64,000 nucleotides of DNA, from assembly GCA_046482735.1 (NCBI GenBank), contig JAWOEL010000130.1, forward strand, positions 52,249 to 116,248, given 5' to 3'. Shown here one piece after another: positions 62,208-64,000 of the stretch. Both the position numbers and the translations under genes were made by a program. Position 1 is the first letter of the stretch. Each line of letters begins with the position of its first letter. Origin of the DNA: JAQICB01 sp046482735. GTDB lineage: Bacteria; Bacteroidota; Bacteroidia; Bacteroidales; UBA1715. The notes under the pieces were generated by a model. The model had not been told where the DNA came from. It was given only the letters and a program-made list of their open reading frames with translations, and did no database searches.

Positions 62208-63223
62208 ACCGTTTGTTTTTTCGGTTCGGCAAAATATTTAATAAGGAAAAATACACCAATAAGAATAAACGGTATACTTAACCACTGTCCCATATTCAGG
62301 GTCATATATTGCTCAAATTCCACTTGATTATTCTTAATAAACTCAATAATAAACCGGGCTGTAAAAATAATCAAAAAGGTTATAGCAAGAATAAAATTAT
62401 GCGATACAGGTAATTTCTTTTTTACCTGACGCATATAATACAATATTAATGTTAAAAAGGTACCCAGATATACCAAAGCTTCATAAATTTGCGTAGGATG
62501 ATGTGTTTTGAGCAAACCTGCAGACACAAAACTGTCAACTAATTTGGGTACATCATCTTTCCTTATAAGCTCATGACGCAACAAAGCATCTTGGATTTCT
62601 ATATAAGGTATACCTTGCTGTAATGTTTCGGTAGAACCGGCAAACAACCGAGCAACTAAATGTTGATATTCAGCAGCGACTGCACCACTTTCATTTATTA
62701 TAGATGTAAGAGCCTCAGGGGTACTTGCTATAATAGCATCTCTTACAAAAACAAATGACCATGGTAAATCAGTAACTATACCATAAATTTCGGAATTCAT
62801 TAAATTACCAAAACGTACCATAGTTGCAGTAAAAGGGATTACAATAGCTGCCCGTGACATTACCCACAAAAACGAACGTTTGGTTCGATAAGAAAATATT
62901 ATAAAAGCAGCCAACAAACCAATTGCGCCTCCATGAGATGCCAATCCGCCCTTCCAAATATATAAAATCTGCAAAGGATTATTTAAATAATACTCGGGTT
63001 CATAAAATAAACAATGCCCGAGTCGTAATCCTACAATAAGTAACAGAAATACAAGAAATGTGAAGTTATCTGTTTCTTTTTGACTTATCCCCTCTCGTAA
63101 GAAAATTTTGTTGAGAATGGTATAAGACACAAAAAAACCAATAGCAAAAAATAACCCATACCAGCGAATACGAAAACCATCAATAATTTCAGGGGTAACA
63201 TTCCAAATAATGTAATCTAACAT
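62204..63223 (-). CDS. lgt: Prolipoprotein diacylglyceryl transferase, copy A
   Basis: Second Lgt in tandem, 339 residues. GLASHGGAIG, RFGNLMNSEIYG, HHPTQIYEA and ARFIIEFIKNNQ are intact, so it also looks active. Relative to copy B it carries about 60 extra residues (about 180-240) between the NSEIYG signature and HPTQIYEA, the insertion I know from many Bacteroidota Lgt. This suggests copy A is the standard enzyme and copy B a paralogue. It lies about 50 bases downstream of ahcY and shares four bases with copy B. Confidence 0.93.
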   Translation of the reverse strand: MLDYIIWNVTPEIIDGFRIRWYGLFFAIGFFVSYTILNKIFLREGISQKETDNFTFLVFLLLIVGLRLGHCLFYEPEYYLNNPLQILYIWKGGLASHGGAIGLLAAFIIFSYRTKRSFLWVMSRAAIVIPFTATMVRFGNLMNSEIYGIVTDLPWSFVFVRDAIIASTPEALTSIINESGAVAAEYQHLVARLFAGSTETLQQGIPYIEIQDALLRHELIRKDDVPKLVDSFVSAGLLKTHHPTQIYEALVYLGTFLTLILYYMRQVKKKLPVSHNFILAITFLIIFTARFIIEFIKNNQVEFEQYMTLNMGQWLSIPFILIGVFFLIKYFAEPKKQTV

Positions 63224-63274
63224 AAGTGCATATTTTTAAAGTTCGCGTACTCTCGTTACGGGATTTATATAATT

Positions 63275-64000
63275 TTAGTATCTGTAATGCTCCGGTTTGT
63301 ACGGACCATCAACAGGAACACCAAGATATTCAGCCTGTTCTGATGACATTTCAGTTAATTTTACGCCCAATTTATCAAGATGCAAACGTGCTACTTTTTC
63401 ATCTAATATTTTAGGTAACGTATACACATTAGTATCATACGAATTATAATTTGCATGTAATTCAATTTGAGCTAATACCTGATTAGTAAACGATGCAGAC
63501 ATAACAAAACTAGGATGACCAGTAGCACACCCTAAATTAAGTAATCTACCCTCTGCCAAAATAAGAACACTATGTCCGTCAGGAAAAGTCCACTTATCAT
63601 ATTGTGGCTTAATATTGGTTTTGATAATTCCTGGAATTTTAGACAATTCTGCCATTTGTATTTCATTATCAAAATGGCCAATATTACCGACAATAGCCAT
63701 GTTTTTCATATTTTTCATATGCTCTGCCGTAATAATATCTTTATTTCCTGTAGTAGTAACAAAAATATCTGCATATCCCAGAGTATCTTCAAGTTGTAAA
63801 ACCTGAAAACCTTCCATAGAAGCCTGCAAGGCACATATTGGATCTATTTCTGTAACAATAACGCGTGCACCCTGGCCACGTAGAGACTGCGCTGATCCTT
63901 TACCAACATCACCATATCCGCATACAACAGCAACTTTACCTGCAAGCATAACATCAGAAGCACGCATTATTCCGTCAGTTAAAGAATGTCTGCACCCATA
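63275..64000 (-). CDS. ahcY: Adenosylhomocysteinase, C-terminal part (cut by window edge)
   Basis: Hydrolyses S-adenosylhomocysteine to adenosine and homocysteine. The gene runs off the right edge; the visible frame starts with YGCRHSLTDGIMRASDVMLAG, which is internal to the family (YGCRxSLxDGIxRATDVMxAGK), so the N-terminal half is outside. The NAD-binding loop CGYGDVGKGSAQ and the closing EYLGVPVDGPYKPEHYRY are present; the C-terminal Tyr and the Lys before it bind NAD. The apparent internal Met at 63967 is not the start. Confidence 0.95.
   Translation of the reverse strand, partial: YGCRHSLTDGIMRASDVMLAGKVAVVCGYGDVGKGSAQSLRGQGARVIVTEIDPICALQASMEGFQVLQLEDTLGYADIFVTTTGNKDIITAEHMKNMKNMAIVGNIGHFDNEIQMAELSKIPGIIKTNIKPQYDKWTFPDGHSVLILAEGRLLNLGCATGHPSFVMSASFTNQVLAQIELHANYNSYDTNVYTLPKILDEKVARLHLDKLGVKLTEMSSEQAEYLGVPVDGPYKPEHYRY

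Overview
The window reads as chromosomal DNA from an AT-rich member of the Bacteroidota. The evidence is a SusC/SusD pair, the gliding and type IX secretion (T9SS) lipoproteins GldD and GldH together with GldE, a subtilase with a C-terminal T9SS sorting domain, DUF2723 and DUF5683 proteins, a sensor of the hybrid-two-component propeller type, a DnaE with a fused proofreading exonuclease, and promoters with the phylum's TAnnTTTG -7 element instead of clear Shine-Dalgarno sites. The order purH-mreB-mreC-mreD-pbp2-rodA would fit the Bacteroidales, but that rank is an inference. I see no rRNA, tRNA, CRISPR array, prophage or insertion sequence. Nearly all of the window is core chromosome with short intergenic gaps.

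Layout: (1) 0.1-3.8 kb, minus: a small ORF, dgt, ispD and a membrane histidine kinase as one operon. (2) 4.1-16.0 kb, plus: a LysM glucosaminidase; purH; the rod-shape and elongasome set mreBCD-pbp2-rodA with a terminator between mreB and mreC; ssb-gldE-gldD; galE. (3) 16.1-29.2 kb, minus: M23 peptidase-dxr-rseP; DUF2723 membrane protein-lipoprotein-Ca/Na antiporter-lolD; T9SS subtilase-thiL; a double-domain universal stress protein. (4) 29.3-35.1 kb, plus: a 1217-residue propeller/adenylate cyclase/HD phosphodiesterase-like fusion, ilvE, a secreted PGRP-type amidase; then an FkbM methyltransferase and a 51-residue membrane ORF on the minus strand. (5) 36.3-42.6 kb, plus: hisS, coaD, a thioredoxin-fold protein without CxxC, a TPR protein, an SBF-like transporter, a ROK kinase. 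(6) 42.7-49.7 kb, minus: a VC0807-type membrane protein and a SusC-SusD-surface lipoprotein operon. (7) 50.0-57.0 kb, plus: mnmA, exonuclease-fused dnaE, trxA, DUF58; gldH converges on DUF58. (8) 57.9-64.0 kb: a lipocalin, a decayed secreted-protein gene, then minus-strand DUF5683, parB, parA, two tandem lgt genes and ahcY, which runs off the right edge.

The genes are mainly about the envelope: peptidoglycan synthesis and remodelling (MreBCD, PBP2, RodA, glucosaminidase, M23, amidase), lipoprotein making and sorting (two Lgt, LolD), T9SS and gliding, isoprenoid supply (IspD, Dxr) and chromosome replication and segregation (DnaE, SSB, ParAB). The most unusual single gene is the cyclase/HD fusion at 29293-32946. 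It couples the kind of extracytoplasmic sensor usually joined to a histidine kinase with predicted cAMP synthesis and, possibly, cAMP breakdown. Other points worth a second look are a Dgt with altered active-site residues, tandem Lgt paralogues, a recurrent TGTCAT...ATGA motif upstream of several minus-strand operons, and an orphan SusCD locus.
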